A stretch of DNA of 64,000 nt from an uncultured Blautia sp. (GCA_905209435.1 CAJLTE010000003.1:1-64000), one strand, 5' to 3'; positions 44,562 to 54,318 are shown, numbered from the stretch's first letter. Notes: generated from the sequence alone by a model not told the origin. Numbers and translations: made by a program.

Positions 44562-45269
44562 ATGAATGAGCATATGAAATTAAGTGATATGCCGGAAATG
44601 TGTTCGGCAATAAAAGAATGGCTGAGTACTCGTTATGGGACAGCAGAAGGAATAAAAATCTGGGAGAAAACCAGTCAGCAATATAATGAATATCTGAAAG
44701 AACTGCCTGATTATGGCGGAAAGAAGTCCAGTCATGCATTCGCAATTTATGGTGGTGTCGTTATTTTTTCTCTGTATCCGCTACTGCCGGATCAAGCACC
44801 GATTGCAGAAATTCAGGAATTTGTAACCAGTTTGTTTATGGGAGCTTTTGTAAAACTGGGAAAGGTTTTCAATCTGAATCGAAATTTTGATATGTGGATG
44901 ATCAACAAAGTTTTTCAGAAAGTAGGGAAGAAAGACAGGAAACAATTTGAACAATATCCGTCGTCTTTCTGCAATATATCAGAACCATATGACAAAAAGA
45001 ACCATGCTGCCAGATACCATTTTTCCCAATGTCCGAATGCAGAATTTGCTAAAAAGTACAACCTGATGCACGTACTTCCATTGTTCTGCAACTCTGACTA
45101 CTGGGGAATCAGTCAGATTCACGGAACTCTGATCCGGTGTGGTACCTGCGGAAACTCGGACAAATGTGATTACTGCGTAGTCGGTTCGGAGAACCCTATG
45201 GCGAAAGAATATGAAATTGTGAAAGACGAAGCCGGATTTTTGGTGAGTAAAAAGAAAAAATATGTGTGA
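44562..45269 (+). CDS. ATC-hydrolase-like family protein (first copy)
   Basis: 235 aa. The C-terminal region (YHFSQCPNAEFAKKYNLMHV, LPLFCNSDYWGISQIHGTLI, TCGNSDKCDYCVVGSENP) matches the L-2-amino-thiazoline-4-carboxylic acid hydrolase (ATC_hydrolase) family with its conserved cysteines. Real substrates in gut bacteria are mostly unknown. ATG 44562 follows a strong AGGAGGTG, so the 45-residue upstream extension is rejected. It starts a run of five same-strand genes that ends with a second family member. Confidence 0.78.
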   Translation: MNEHMKLSDMPEMCSAIKEWLSTRYGTAEGIKIWEKTSQQYNEYLKELPDYGGKKSSHAFAIYGGVVIFSLYPLLPDQAPIAEIQEFVTSLFMGAFVKLGKVFNLNRNFDMWMINKVFQKVGKKDRKQFEQYPSSFCNISEPYDKKNHAARYHFSQCPNAEFAKKYNLMHVLPLFCNSDYWGISQIHGTLIRCGTCGNSDKCDYCVVGSENPMAKEYEIVKDEAGFLVSKKKKYV

Positions 45270-45293
45270 TCATTACATATGGAGGATAGCAAT

Positions 45294-46169
45294 ATGAGCA
45301 GATTGGGGAATAAAATACAGGAAAAATTTATGGCAATGAAGTTTCGTGGAAAGGAAATATTTAAACCGCTGAATACTGGCAGAATTGATGAACACGTAAG
45401 CTGCGTCAGAGAGTATGTCGCAAATATTTTCTTTTATACAAAAAACGGAAAGACGATCATGATCGATGCCGGATATAATTATGAGCGACTGGAGGAAAAG
45501 ATGAAATGGCTTGGTCTGGATCCGAAAAGCATTGATACGATTCTGATCACACATCAGGATACAGATCATATGGGAGCACTGGAAACGGATACAGAACTTT
45601 TATTCAAAGATGCGACCATTTATCTGAGTGAAATTGAAAATCGTTATCTGACAGCAGAAGTTCGTCGTAAAGTTTACGGAGGATGGTACAAGCTGCCTCT
45701 GGTAAAGACGGATAATAAAAAGGTGCTTCTTAAAGATGGACAGATTTTACATATCGGAGATATTAAAATTGAGTGTTTCCTTGTACCTGGACATACATGG
45801 GGACATCTCTGTTATCTGATCGATGATAAATATCTGTTTACCGGTGACACAATCTGGTTTGGCCCGGATGGAGGTTATTCTTTCCTTGATGCTCTGGCAG
45901 AGGATAATGAGCTGGCAAAGAAATCCCTGGCTGAATTTGAACAAAAGCTGAGAGCACGTAATCTTTCACCAATTGTGATAACCGGTCATACCGGATGGTA
46001 TGATGATCTGGATTGGGTATTCCGACACAAAGACCAGGTATGTCATGCATCCAAGAAGCAGAAGCCTCATGATCCAAATGCAATATATGACGGATATAAT
46101 GAAAGCGATGACACGAAAGAAAATGCGCAGAACGTTTTGCTTACGAAAGTAGTGCCAGTTGTGAAATAG
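45294..46169 (+). CDS. MBL-fold metallo-hydrolase
   Basis: 291 aa metallo-beta-lactamase fold. THQDTDHMG carries the metal ligands His87, Asp89, Asp91 and His92; GHTWGHLC, FTGDTIWF and ITGHTGWYDD supply the others. A general hydrolase (thioesterase, lactonase or glyoxalase-II-like); substrate unknown. ATG 45294 follows GGAGG. It sits between two ATC-hydrolase-like genes in a same-strand run, so it may share their pathway. Confidence 0.88.
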   Translation: MSRLGNKIQEKFMAMKFRGKEIFKPLNTGRIDEHVSCVREYVANIFFYTKNGKTIMIDAGYNYERLEEKMKWLGLDPKSIDTILITHQDTDHMGALETDTELLFKDATIYLSEIENRYLTAEVRRKVYGGWYKLPLVKTDNKKVLLKDGQILHIGDIKIECFLVPGHTWGHLCYLIDDKYLFTGDTIWFGPDGGYSFLDALAEDNELAKKSLAEFEQKLRARNLSPIVITGHTGWYDDLDWVFRHKDQVCHASKKQKPHDPNAIYDGYNESDDTKENAQNVLLTKVVPVVK

Positions 46170-46192
46170 AACAGGAGAGGGGAGAAAGAGAA

Positions 46193-46786
46193 ATGTTTTT
46201 TCAGGCGGGCGCAGTTATTATTCTGTTACTATTTTACGGATGTTATTTTGGAAAAATGTTCCTGCAGAAGAAAAAAGGAATCCAGACCGACCAGATTGGA
46301 AAGGGAAAAAAAGGCAGGGTAAAAGTAATTGAGCTCACCATGAAAGTGGCAACGATATTAGTTCCCTTAACAGAGGTGTTGAGCATTTATACAAACTATT
46401 CCATGTCATCTGGAGTGCTGAGATATGCAGGGGCTGTAATTGCAACGGCAGGTGATATAGTATTTATTATTTCAGTGCTGACAATGAAAGACAGCTGGCG
46501 TGCAGGTGTTTCAGAAACAGATAAAACAGAACTGGTGACAGATGGAATCTACCAGATAAGCCGCAATCCCGCTTTCCTTGGATTTGATCTGGTATATGTA
46601 GGGATACTGTTAATGTTCTTTAACTGGATTTTGCTTATTGTGTCTGCATTTGCAATCTTTATGTTTCATCTGCAGATTGTATATGTGGAGGAAGTGTTTC
46701 TTGTGGGAACTTTTGGAGACGAGTATATCAGGTATAAGAAAAAAGTACATAGATATCTGGGAAGAAAAGTACATTTTGCGATATAA
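46193..46786 (+). CDS. Isoprenylcysteine carboxyl methyltransferase-like membrane protein
   Basis: 197 aa with four to five hydrophobic helices. The signature ISRNPAFLGFDLVYVGILLMF followed by EEVFLVGTFGDEYIRYKKKV is the SAM-binding C-terminus of the ICMT/PEMT group. It could methylate a lipid or carboxylate. SD GGGGAG before ATG; 23 bases after the MBL gene. Confidence 0.82.
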   Translation: MFFQAGAVIILLLFYGCYFGKMFLQKKKGIQTDQIGKGKKGRVKVIELTMKVATILVPLTEVLSIYTNYSMSSGVLRYAGAVIATAGDIVFIISVLTMKDSWRAGVSETDKTELVTDGIYQISRNPAFLGFDLVYVGILLMFFNWILLIVSAFAIFMFHLQIVYVEEVFLVGTFGDEYIRYKKKVHRYLGRKVHFAI

Positions 46787-46813
46787 CATAAATATATTCA
46801 GGAGATAAAATAA

Positions 46814-47492
46814 ATGAAATTAGCACTTGCACAGATGAAAATGGAAAAAGAAATATCAGAGAATCTTAATAAAAGTCTGCAATATTGTGATATGGCAGAA
46901 AATTGTGATCTGCTCTTTTTTCCTGAAATACAGTTAACGCCATTTTTTCCACAGTATCCCAATCGATGTGTCGACCATTACTGTATGGATATAAATGATG
47001 ATGCATTACGAAGATTGGCACAAAAAGCGAAAGAGTATAAATATTATCTGTCACCAAATGTATATCTGGAATCAGATGGAGCCAGATATGATACTTCCTT
47101 ATGGATTGGACCGGATGGGGAAATTCAGGATACTGCCAAAATGGTACACATTGCGCAGAATAAAAATTTTTACGAACAGGATTATTATACTCCGTCAGAT
47201 GATGGATTTAAAGTATTTCACACGCCATTTGGAAATGTTCGAATGGGAAATGCGTGTTCAGGCAATGCAGAATCAGGTTTTCATTGCGATGTGCAACCGT
47301 GTTGGCACAGAAGACAAAATGCAGTTTGCCGGTGAGTCCATCGTTATCCATCCAGGCGGAGAGGTAATTGCAAAAGCAAATGATCAAGAACAATTACTGA
47401 CATGCGATATCGATTTAAATGAGGTAAAAAAGGTCAGAAACAACATAAACTACTTATCACTCAGAAGGCCTGAGCAGTATGAAACATTTTGA
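46814..47492 (+). pseudogene. Broken carbon-nitrogen hydrolase (nitrilase superfamily)
   Basis: The first frame (MKLALAQMKMEKEISENLNK...) has the catalytic Glu (LLFFPEIQL) and the lysine segment (AKMVHIAQ), and ends near FGNV at about 47234. The rest of the enzyme continues in another frame as EMFEWEMRVQAMQNQVFIAMCNRVGTEDK to the end at 47492. The catalytic cysteine block (GIVICYDRHIPE-like) is missing, so a deletion of roughly 120 bases plus frame change has inactivated it. A GGAAATG/GAAATG microhomology is visible at the junction. Confidence 0.82.
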
Positions 47493-47517
47493 GAAATCGT
47501 GAGTTGGAGGGGAAAAG

Positions 47518-48147
47518 ATGCTGACTGAAAAAGAGAAAAAAATGTGTCGGACACTGATATCTGTATACAAAAGGAAATTAAAAAAATGTGTATCACGCAA
47601 TACGATATTGTCTGCTGGTGATATAGTTAAGGAATATGAAAAAAGATTTTACCGATATATGAATGAAACGGATATGGGAAGCGAGAGAGGAAAATTTATC
47701 TCGTACCTGAACATTTTTTCAGGTCTGGCAGCATATGAGATACTGCGTGAGAAAGGTTTGACGGAAACAGAAGGAATTCAGGCATATGATCTTATGTGTG
47801 CTTCTTTACGAAAATTTTCATCCATATTATACAAGGGAGCCGACTTATTGCCAAATGCTTATAAGATAGTGAGACAGTCTTTAATAGATGACCTTGAAGG
47901 TGAAAAAAGAATATGTTGGGACACTGAAATCCTGCAGGATGACGACAGAGAATTTACTTATGAGATCAGCAGATGCCTGTATTTTGATACCTGTAAAGAA
48001 CATGGGTATCCGGAGTTTTGCAAAGTATTCTGCACCCACGACTGGTATGCGCTGGGGGTGCTGAAGCGTCATGCAAAATTTATCAGAAAGTCTACCATTG
48101 CAGAAGATGGTACTGTATGTCACGATACGATAAAGAAAATAAAATAA
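47518..48147 (+). CDS. ATC-hydrolase-like family protein (second copy)
   Basis: 209 aa. FTYEISRCLYFDTCKEHGYPEFCKVFCTHDWYALG with the conserved Cys and His, and GTVCHDTIKKI at the C-terminus, are ATC_hydrolase features. A different branch from the copy at 44562. GGAGGGG precedes ATG. Soluble protein. Its presence beside an MBL hydrolase, an ICMT-like methyltransferase and a nitrilase suggests a catabolic or detoxification cluster, which is inference. Confidence 0.8.
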   Translation: MLTEKEKKMCRTLISVYKRKLKKCVSRNTILSAGDIVKEYEKRFYRYMNETDMGSERGKFISYLNIFSGLAAYEILREKGLTETEGIQAYDLMCASLRKFSSILYKGADLLPNAYKIVRQSLIDDLEGEKRICWDTEILQDDDREFTYEISRCLYFDTCKEHGYPEFCKVFCTHDWYALGVLKRHAKFIRKSTIAEDGTVCHDTIKKIK

Positions 48148-48228
48148 TACTTAAAAATGTGATAAGAATTTTATATTTGGTACATTTTCTTTATCATCAA
48201 TAAGAAATCTTCAAAATCCAGAGGAAAA

Positions 48229-48636
48229 CTATTCTTCATCTACCCATACCGGCATAGGAAGATTATTTTCCAGCGCATGTTTAATTGCTGAGTAGTGTTC
48301 TACTTTGTGATGGACATGCGCTGAATCTTTCTGAAGCTGAACCAGTTTTTCTTGTACAATCTGTTCCTGATCTTTCAGAAGAGAGAGAATTTCATCAATG
48401 TGAGCTGCTTCATCTGTTTCATATATAAAAAATTTGCGAAGCTGAGAGATGGTCATTCCAGTGCGTTTGAAACAGTTAATGCATTTCAGGCGTTCGATAT
48501 GTTCATTATTATAGATACGCTGCCCGGAAGGAGACTTGGGAACTTCAGGAAGGAGTCCTTCACTTTCATAATAGCGAAGTGTAGAAGCCGGAAGATCAAA
48601 CATTTCAGACAGTTCTCTGATCGTGTAGGTTTTCAT
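48229..48636 (-). CDS. MerR family transcriptional regulator
   Basis: 135 aa. YTIRELSEMFDLPASTLRYYESEGLLP is the winged helix, followed by a coiled-coil dimerisation helix (IDEILSLLKDQEQIVQEKLVQLQ). The start at 48636 follows CATAGGAGG. It is divergent from the aldo/keto reductase gene with a long-spacer promoter between them, the usual AdhR-type arrangement for aldehyde or oxidative stress. Confidence 0.92.
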   Translation of the reverse strand: MKTYTIRELSEMFDLPASTLRYYESEGLLPEVPKSPSGQRIYNNEHIERLKCINCFKRTGMTISQLRKFFIYETDEAAHIDEILSLLKDQEQIVQEKLVQLQKDSAHVHHKVEHYSAIKHALENNLPMPVWVDEE

Positions 48637-48756
48637 GATGCCTCCTATGTAAAAATTAAAGTAAAAATTTTGGTGATATTTTATCATAAAATAGGTTGTG
48701 CGAAAGATAATAAAAAAATTTCATTATAGATTAAATTTTAAATTCATAAAATCTTC

Positions 48757-48787
48757 TTGACCTCAAGTATACTTGAAGTGATAACCT
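48757..48787 (+). promoter_or_regulatory. MerR-type promoter of the aldo/keto reductase gene
   Basis: TTGACC (48757-48762), 19-base spacer, TAACCT (48782-48787), with the dyad CTCAAGTATACTTGAAG in the spacer. A long spacer with a central dyad is the MerR target form. Confidence 0.75.
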
Positions 48788-48830
48788 TTGTAAAGAACAA
48801 TAAATATATTCGTATTTGGGAGGAATGAAT

Positions 48831-49823
48831 ATGTATACTGCATCAAAAGAAAGATATACAGCTATGGAATATAACCGCTGCGGAAACAGCGGACTGATGC
48901 TTCCGAAAGTATCATTGGGATTGTGGCATAATTTCGGAGATACTGCAAATTTTGAAAACATGAGAAAGCTTTGTTTTACAGCTTTTGATAACGGAATCAC
49001 ACAGTTTGATCTGGCAAATAATTACGGCCCGGAACCGGGAAGCGCAGAGAAAAATTTCGGACGTATTCTGAAAGAGGATTTAGGTGTATACCGTGATGAA
49101 CTGATCATTACAACAAAAGCTGGCTATGAAATGTGGGACGGCCCTTACGGAAACTGGGGAAGCCGCAAATATCTTCTTTCCAGTCTGGATCAGAGTCTGA
49201 AACGCATGGGACTGGAATACGTGGATATTTTCTATCATCACAGAATGGACCCGGATACACCACTGGAAGAGACGATGGGAGCACTGGCGAGCGCAGTACA
49301 GAGCGGTAAGGCAATCTATGTCGGACTTTCCAACTATGATGGAGAAACATTAAAGAAAGCATCCGCAATTCTGGACGAACTGCATTGCCCGTTTGTGATT
49401 AACCAGAACCGTTATTCAATTTTTGATCGTACAGTAGAAAAAAATGGTCTTAAAGAAACAACCGGTGAACTTAAGAAAGGTCTGATCACATTCAGCCCGC
49501 TTGCACAGGGACAACTGACAGACCGCTATCTTCATGGGATTCCGGAAGACAGTCGTATCCGTACGGATGGAAGATTCCTTAAAGAAAGCGCTTTAGATGA
49601 ACACAGACTGGATCAGATCCGTAAACTCAATGATCTGGCTGCACAGCGTGGCGAAAAGCTTGCAGATATGGCCCTTGGCTGGCTCCTCCAGCACAAAGAA
49701 GTCACTAGTGTACTGATCGGCGCATCCAAGCCGCAGCAGATCCTCGACAATGTAAAAGCAACTTCCTGTGCACCGTTTACAGAAGAAGAACTGAAACTGA
49801 TTGATGAGATTTCGCAAAATTGA
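48831..49823 (+). CDS. Aldo/keto reductase, YghZ-like
   Basis: 330 aa TIM-barrel NADPH oxidoreductase. FDLANNYGPEPGSAEKNFG carries the catalytic Asp/Tyr, the Lys is in TTKAG, the His in FYHHRMDPD, and NADPH is held by VLIGASKPQQILDN. It is close to E. coli YghZ-type reductases (methylglyoxal, glyceraldehyde phosphate). ATG 48831 follows GGGAGG. It is divergent from a MerR regulator and presumably induced by electrophiles. Confidence 0.9.
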   Translation: MYTASKERYTAMEYNRCGNSGLMLPKVSLGLWHNFGDTANFENMRKLCFTAFDNGITQFDLANNYGPEPGSAEKNFGRILKEDLGVYRDELIITTKAGYEMWDGPYGNWGSRKYLLSSLDQSLKRMGLEYVDIFYHHRMDPDTPLEETMGALASAVQSGKAIYVGLSNYDGETLKKASAILDELHCPFVINQNRYSIFDRTVEKNGLKETTGELKKGLITFSPLAQGQLTDRYLHGIPEDSRIRTDGRFLKESALDEHRLDQIRKLNDLAAQRGEKLADMALGWLLQHKEVTSVLIGASKPQQILDNVKATSCAPFTEEELKLIDEISQN

Positions 49824-49921
49824 TGACAATCGTTATCTCATATGCAGAAATGCCAAATTTTCAATTAGTATAATAAAACCGCTGGTTTAATTACGTTCAA
49901 TGCTTAAAGTACTGTGAAATG

Positions 49922-49970
49922 AAAGAACAACAAGAGAGGCAAAATGTTTCTCCTGTTGTTCTTTATTTTT
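49922..49970 (+). terminator. Terminator after the aldo/keto reductase gene
   Basis: AGAACAACA pairs with TGTTGTTCT, followed by TTTATTTTT. Confidence 0.75.
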
Positions 49971-50106
49971 AGGGTAAAAAATACAACAATGAGGATTTTA
50001 TGATACAATAGATAAAAAACAAGATAATATGAATGATGGATTACAGTTTGAAGAACTTTACAATAAAAATTTTACTGTATGAGAAACTAAGGAAAGGTTA
50101 GAAAAA

Positions 50107-50724
50107 ATGGCAAAATTATATTTCAGGTACGGAGCAATGGGTAGTTCGAAATCTGCTAATATTTTGATGGTTCGATATAATTATGAAGAGCGTGGTCAGT
50201 ATGCGGTATTGTTAAAACCGAGGACTGACAATCGGGATGGGGAACATGAAATTCAGTCCCGGATTGGGTTGTCGGCTCCGGCTGAATATGTGGATGAGTT
50301 CTTGAAAAAAATCGCTGAATCCTGGGCTGATGAGATTTCGGAATATACGTATCATGGAAAAAAGGTAGATGCGATTCTGGTGGATGAGGCGCAGTTTATT
50401 TCGCCGGAAGAAGTAGATAGATTATCAGATATTGTGGATTTCTACAACATTCCGGTTCTTTGTTATGGACTTCGTACAGATTTCCTGAATCATCTCTTTC
50501 CAGGATCCAGGCGGCTTATGGAAATCGCAGATGTTATAGAGGAAGTCCCGACTGTTTGTTGGTGTGGAAAGCGGGCACAGTGCAATACCAGATATGCCAA
50601 TGGAAAAATTGTCCGGGAAGGCGCACAGATCATGCTTGGCTCGAATGAAAGTTATGTGGCGCTTTGCAGGAAACACTACAAAGAGGGGAAATTGTGGAAA
50701 AATGTTAAAGCCGATACTGAGTAG
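50107..50724 (+). CDS. tdk: Thymidine kinase
   Basis: 205 aa type II kinase. P-loop YGAMGSSKSANIL (8-20), catalytic DE in VDEAQFIS, zinc motif CWCGKRAQCNTRY and CRKHY. Phosphorylates thymidine in the salvage pathway. Its 3' end overlaps the convergent AraC gene by 20 bases. SD AAGGTTAG before ATG is weak. Confidence 0.95.
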   Translation: MAKLYFRYGAMGSSKSANILMVRYNYEERGQYAVLLKPRTDNRDGEHEIQSRIGLSAPAEYVDEFLKKIAESWADEISEYTYHGKKVDAILVDEAQFISPEEVDRLSDIVDFYNIPVLCYGLRTDFLNHLFPGSRRLMEIADVIEEVPTVCWCGKRAQCNTRYANGKIVREGAQIMLGSNESYVALCRKHYKEGKLWKNVKADTE

Positions 50725-51577
50725 GTGATTTTCCAACATATTTTTTGAAAAGTTTGCAGAAGTAACTGATATTATCATATCCTACGCTGACAGAAATATT
50801 GTATATTTTTTCCGAACTTCCTCTTAACATTTTACAGGCCTGGCTGATTCGATATTGGATAAGATATTCTACTGGAGAAATCCCTATATTCTCCTGAAAG
50901 TAGCGTAAAGCAGTATTTTTGCTGATGTTTGCTGTATTGGAAATATCTGCAAGCGTTATATCTGCCTCATAATGTGTCTGAATGTATTGCAGCATGATCA
51001 TAAAAGCATGTTGAGAATGCTGAGGAACACGTGGAGACTCTGACATGAGTTGTTCCTGAGATACGTGTTCTGCTATGAGAAGCCAGACTTCGCTTAATAA
51101 ATTACGGACAAGAAGTTCATTACGTTCTGATCCGGATAAACAAAAAAATAATTTTTTACATATTTCTATGATCTGCTTTTGCCATGTTTCTGTCTGTCTG
51201 AATATGAGACATGGAAGAGCAGATTTTTCTAATGGCATAATATATTTCTGATAAATAAGACTTCCGCTGGAAGCAAGAAAAAATGGAGAAAATACAATGT
51301 TTGGCATGATAGCATAAGTTTCGGAAGTAAACCGGTGCAGGATACCACTATTGATGAAAATGATATCGCCAGATTGTAAAGAATACGTATGCTGATCAAT
51401 GTGACAGATGATAGTTCCCTCTGAAATATATGCAAGTTCAAATTCTTTATGCCAATGCCAGTTGATATCATTGTTGTAAAAATTTCTGGTATCATCTATA
51501 TAAAATTCTAAAGGAAACTCTGGTGTACCATGTGTGGCTGTTTCACGTAAGGCGTTATTTGTATCTATATTCTGCAT
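50705..51577 (-). CDS. AraC family transcriptional regulator
   Basis: 290 aa. N-terminal cupin ligand domain (about 20-150; NWHWHKEFELAYISEGT) and C-terminal two helix-turn-helix AraC domain (YFQENIGISPVEYLIQYRIS, SVGYDNISYFCKLFKKYVGK). Divergent from the MFS transporter gene, which it probably controls. Confidence 0.92.
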   Translation of the reverse strand: MQNIDTNNALRETATHGTPEFPLEFYIDDTRNFYNNDINWHWHKEFELAYISEGTIICHIDQHTYSLQSGDIIFINSGILHRFTSETYAIMPNIVFSPFFLASSGSLIYQKYIMPLEKSALPCLIFRQTETWQKQIIEICKKLFFCLSGSERNELLVRNLLSEVWLLIAEHVSQEQLMSESPRVPQHSQHAFMIMLQYIQTHYEADITLADISNTANISKNTALRYFQENIGISPVEYLIQYRISQACKMLRGSSEKIYNISVSVGYDNISYFCKLFKKYVGKSPTQYRL

Positions 51578-51715
51578 AATTCTCAGAACATCCCTTCTGT
51601 TGGAATGGTGATATTATATCATAAAATAGTGTAAAAATACAATTTAAAATCTCATATTTGATGATAAAATACAAACTGCTGATATAGATACACTTAACAT
51701 ATTGAGGAGGTACAG

Positions 51716-52918
51716 ATGAAAGATAAGTATCAGAAAACCATGTATGCCTGTTTTGTTGGTTACATTGTGCAGGCAGTGATAAACAATTTTGTGCCATTAC
51801 TTTTTTTAACATTTGAAAAAAGTTACCACATTCCCTTGAGTAAGATTACAATGTTGATAACATTCAATTTTGGTATTCAGCTGTTGATCGATCTGTTGTC
51901 TGCCAGATTTGTAGATAAGATTGGCTATCGTGTTTCCATAGTTCTTGCTCATATATTTGCAGCAGTTGGATTGATCTGCCTGATTATTTTGCCAGATCTG
52001 TTTACTGATGCATTTGTGGGGATTTTTATTTCCGTGGTGCTTTATGCGATAGGCGGTGGTCTGATCGAGGTATTGATAAGTCCGATTGTGGAAAGTTGTC
52101 CAAGCGATAATAAAGAAAAAGCAATGAGTCTTTTGCATTCTTTTTATTGCTGGGGAAGTGTAGGAGTTGTCCTGTTGTCTACAGTATTTTTCAAAATATT
52201 TGGAATTGAAAACTGGAAGATAATGGCGCTTATCTGGGCGGTTATTCCGGTTGTAAATGGCATGATATTTACCAAAGTTCCTATCGCATCTCTGATAGAA
52301 GAGGGCGAAACAGGAATGACGATAAAAGAATTATGCGAAAATAAAATATTCTGGATTTTGATGTTAATGATGATGTGTGCGGGAGCAAGTGAACTGTCAG
52401 TTAGTCAGTGGGCATCTACTTTTGCAGAACAAGGGCTGGGAATCAGCAAGACAGTAGGAGATCTTGCCGGACCGATGGCATTTGCTGTTTTGATGGGAAG
52501 TGCAAGAACTTTTTATGGTAAATTTGGAGATCGTATTGATCTGGATAAATTTATGATAGGAAGCAGTATTCTCTGTATCTTATCTTATTTATGCATTTCA
52601 CTTTCACCTTCTGCGATTATGTCTCTGATCGGATGTTCTGTTTGTGGATTTTCAGTAGGGATTATGTGGCCGGGCAGTTTCAGTAAGGCATCAACAGCAT
52701 TGCACAATGGCGGAACCTCTCTGTTTGCGTTGCTGGCACTGGCAGGAGATATAGGATGTTCCGGCGGACCTACACTGGTTGGCTTTATATCGGGACTGGC
52801 ATCTGATAATCTGAAAAAGGGTATTCTGGCTGGCGTTATTTTTCCAGTACTTTTACTGGTGGGAATTTTACTTTTGAGAAAAGATTTTATCCGGACACAA
52901 ACGAGTGGAAAAAATTGA
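51716..52918 (+). CDS. MFS transporter
   Basis: 400 aa with twelve membrane helices and MFS motif A-like LLSARFVDKIGYRVS in the first loop. FYGKFGDRIDLDK is the corresponding loop in the second half. The substrate could be a sugar, nucleoside or drug. GAGGAGG precedes ATG. The next gene (CAT-like) is 69 bases away. Confidence 0.9.
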   Translation: MKDKYQKTMYACFVGYIVQAVINNFVPLLFLTFEKSYHIPLSKITMLITFNFGIQLLIDLLSARFVDKIGYRVSIVLAHIFAAVGLICLIILPDLFTDAFVGIFISVVLYAIGGGLIEVLISPIVESCPSDNKEKAMSLLHSFYCWGSVGVVLLSTVFFKIFGIENWKIMALIWAVIPVVNGMIFTKVPIASLIEEGETGMTIKELCENKIFWILMLMMMCAGASELSVSQWASTFAEQGLGISKTVGDLAGPMAFAVLMGSARTFYGKFGDRIDLDKFMIGSSILCILSYLCISLSPSAIMSLIGCSVCGFSVGIMWPGSFSKASTALHNGGTSLFALLALAGDIGCSGGPTLVGFISGLASDNLKKGILAGVIFPVLLLVGILLLRKDFIRTQTSGKN

Positions 52919-52987
52919 TACAAATAAAAATATGAATACTGATTGATGAAAAAATCTGAGCAGAGTATAAAATTACAGGAGGAAGAC

Positions 52988-53632
52988 ATGAGAAAAGAAA
53001 TAAATATTAATGAATGGGAAAGAAAAGAACATTTTGAATATTATTCCAGGTGTGCAACACCACATTATTGTGTTGCGTTTAATATTGACGTGACAAATTT
53101 ACTGCAATTTACGAGGAAAAATAATATCTCTTTTTACTATTCTCTGATTTATTTATGTACACAATCTATAAACGAAATAGATGAATTTTTGCTGGAAACG
53201 GAAAATAATAAGGTTTATAAAATTGATCGTCGTGTGCCTTGTTTTACAGATTTGATGAAAGATGCTACCAGTTTTCATATGGTATCTCTTGCCTGTGAGG
53301 GAGATATTATTGAATACGCAACAAAAGCACGTGAAGAAAGCCGGAGAAATCCATTGTCTGTGTATGCATTAGAAGGATTGAGAGAGTCTCAGATTATATA
53401 TTCATGTATTCCCTGGGCAGATATCACGATGTGTTCCAACGAACGAGATTATACAGATCCGAATCTAAAAGATGATACAGCACCTATACTTGTCTGGGGC
53501 AAATATACAGAGCAAAATGGAAAATATATGATTAATATGACTCTTGATGTTAATCATCGTTTTATAGATGGATATTTTGTGGGACAGTTTGTTCAAAAAT
53601 TAGATGAAAAAATTGCAGAATTAGATAATTAG
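52988..53632 (+). CDS. Chloramphenicol acetyltransferase-like protein
   Basis: 214 aa of the CAT trimer fold. VNHRFIDGYFVGQF gives the HxxxDG catalytic His-Asp motif near residue 191; NNISFYYSLIYLCTQSINEI is the usual N-terminal core. The motif differs from classic CAT, so it may act on another hydroxyl compound. ATG 52988 follows CAGGAGGAAG. Co-transcription with the MFS gene is likely. Confidence 0.85.
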   Translation: MRKEININEWERKEHFEYYSRCATPHYCVAFNIDVTNLLQFTRKNNISFYYSLIYLCTQSINEIDEFLLETENNKVYKIDRRVPCFTDLMKDATSFHMVSLACEGDIIEYATKAREESRRNPLSVYALEGLRESQIIYSCIPWADITMCSNERDYTDPNLKDDTAPILVWGKYTEQNGKYMINMTLDVNHRFIDGYFVGQFVQKLDEKIAELDN

Positions 53633-53634
53633 AT

Positions 53635-53669
53635 TCCAAAGGGGACGCTTAAGCTGCGTCCCTTTTGGA
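53635..53669. terminator. Bidirectional terminator
   Basis: TCCAAAGGGGACGC pairs with GCGTCCCTTTTGGA around a seven-base loop; it separates two convergent genes. Confidence 0.75.
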
Positions 53670-53685
53670 CACCTCTTGAGCTTTT

Positions 53686-54318
53686 TTAAATTAGCAATAT
53701 CCATACTAACATAGAGACCATGGCGGATATATGTAATGTTCCGATGATGCGGAATGGGGACAGGATGATGAATACTGGCAGTATGGTGAAGATTGCGGAC
53801 CAGAGTGGTAATGCGGCGGTGCCTGATACGATTGCGATGATTAATGTAAAAATGAATACAAGGTATCCGACATAGCATACTCTGGTGATCGGGGCGCTGT
53901 TGAAGAGGTCGAGCATTAATGCTTTTGCTTTGTCGTCTCTTCCGAGTTTGATGAAAACATATTCAACCAGCCCGTATTTTACGTGGTGTGCAGTGCCGAT
54001 GATGATAAAGAGTACGATTGACACAAATAAAATAGAACCATACACTTTCGAATGTTCATATACATATCCGGTCATTGCGAAATATCCCAGAAATTGAAGC
54101 ATTAATGCAAATGAGCCCAGTATGGCAGAGCGCATCGGGACTTTTTCAGATACTCCTTCCATTAGCTTTGCCATTTTGTCATCTTTTCCAAATGTCTTGA
54201 TATCTTCCAGCTTCAATGTTCCATTTGGAAAAACGCTCAGAATACGGTCACAGTACATATTCAATGCATGACCGATGATCCCAGGTAGTAGCATGATTTT
54301 CATAATAGTCAGACTCAT
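53686..54318 (-). CDS. Membrane protein of unknown function
   Basis: 210 aa with five or six hydrophobic segments. The N-terminus (MKIMLLPGIIGHALNMYCDR) and HHVKYGLVEYVFIKLGRDD look like a conserved gut-Firmicute family that I cannot name with certainty. GGGAGG precedes ATG. Its promoter carries a TTAG-N6-CTAA palindrome of the kind found at two methyltransferase genes. Confidence 0.8.
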   Translation of the reverse strand: MSLTIMKIMLLPGIIGHALNMYCDRILSVFPNGTLKLEDIKTFGKDDKMAKLMEGVSEKVPMRSAILGSFALMLQFLGYFAMTGYVYEHSKVYGSILFVSIVLFIIIGTAHHVKYGLVEYVFIKLGRDDKAKALMLDLFNSAPITRVCYVGYLVFIFTLIIAIVSGTAALPLWSAIFTILPVFIILSPFRIIGTLHISAMVSMLVWILLI

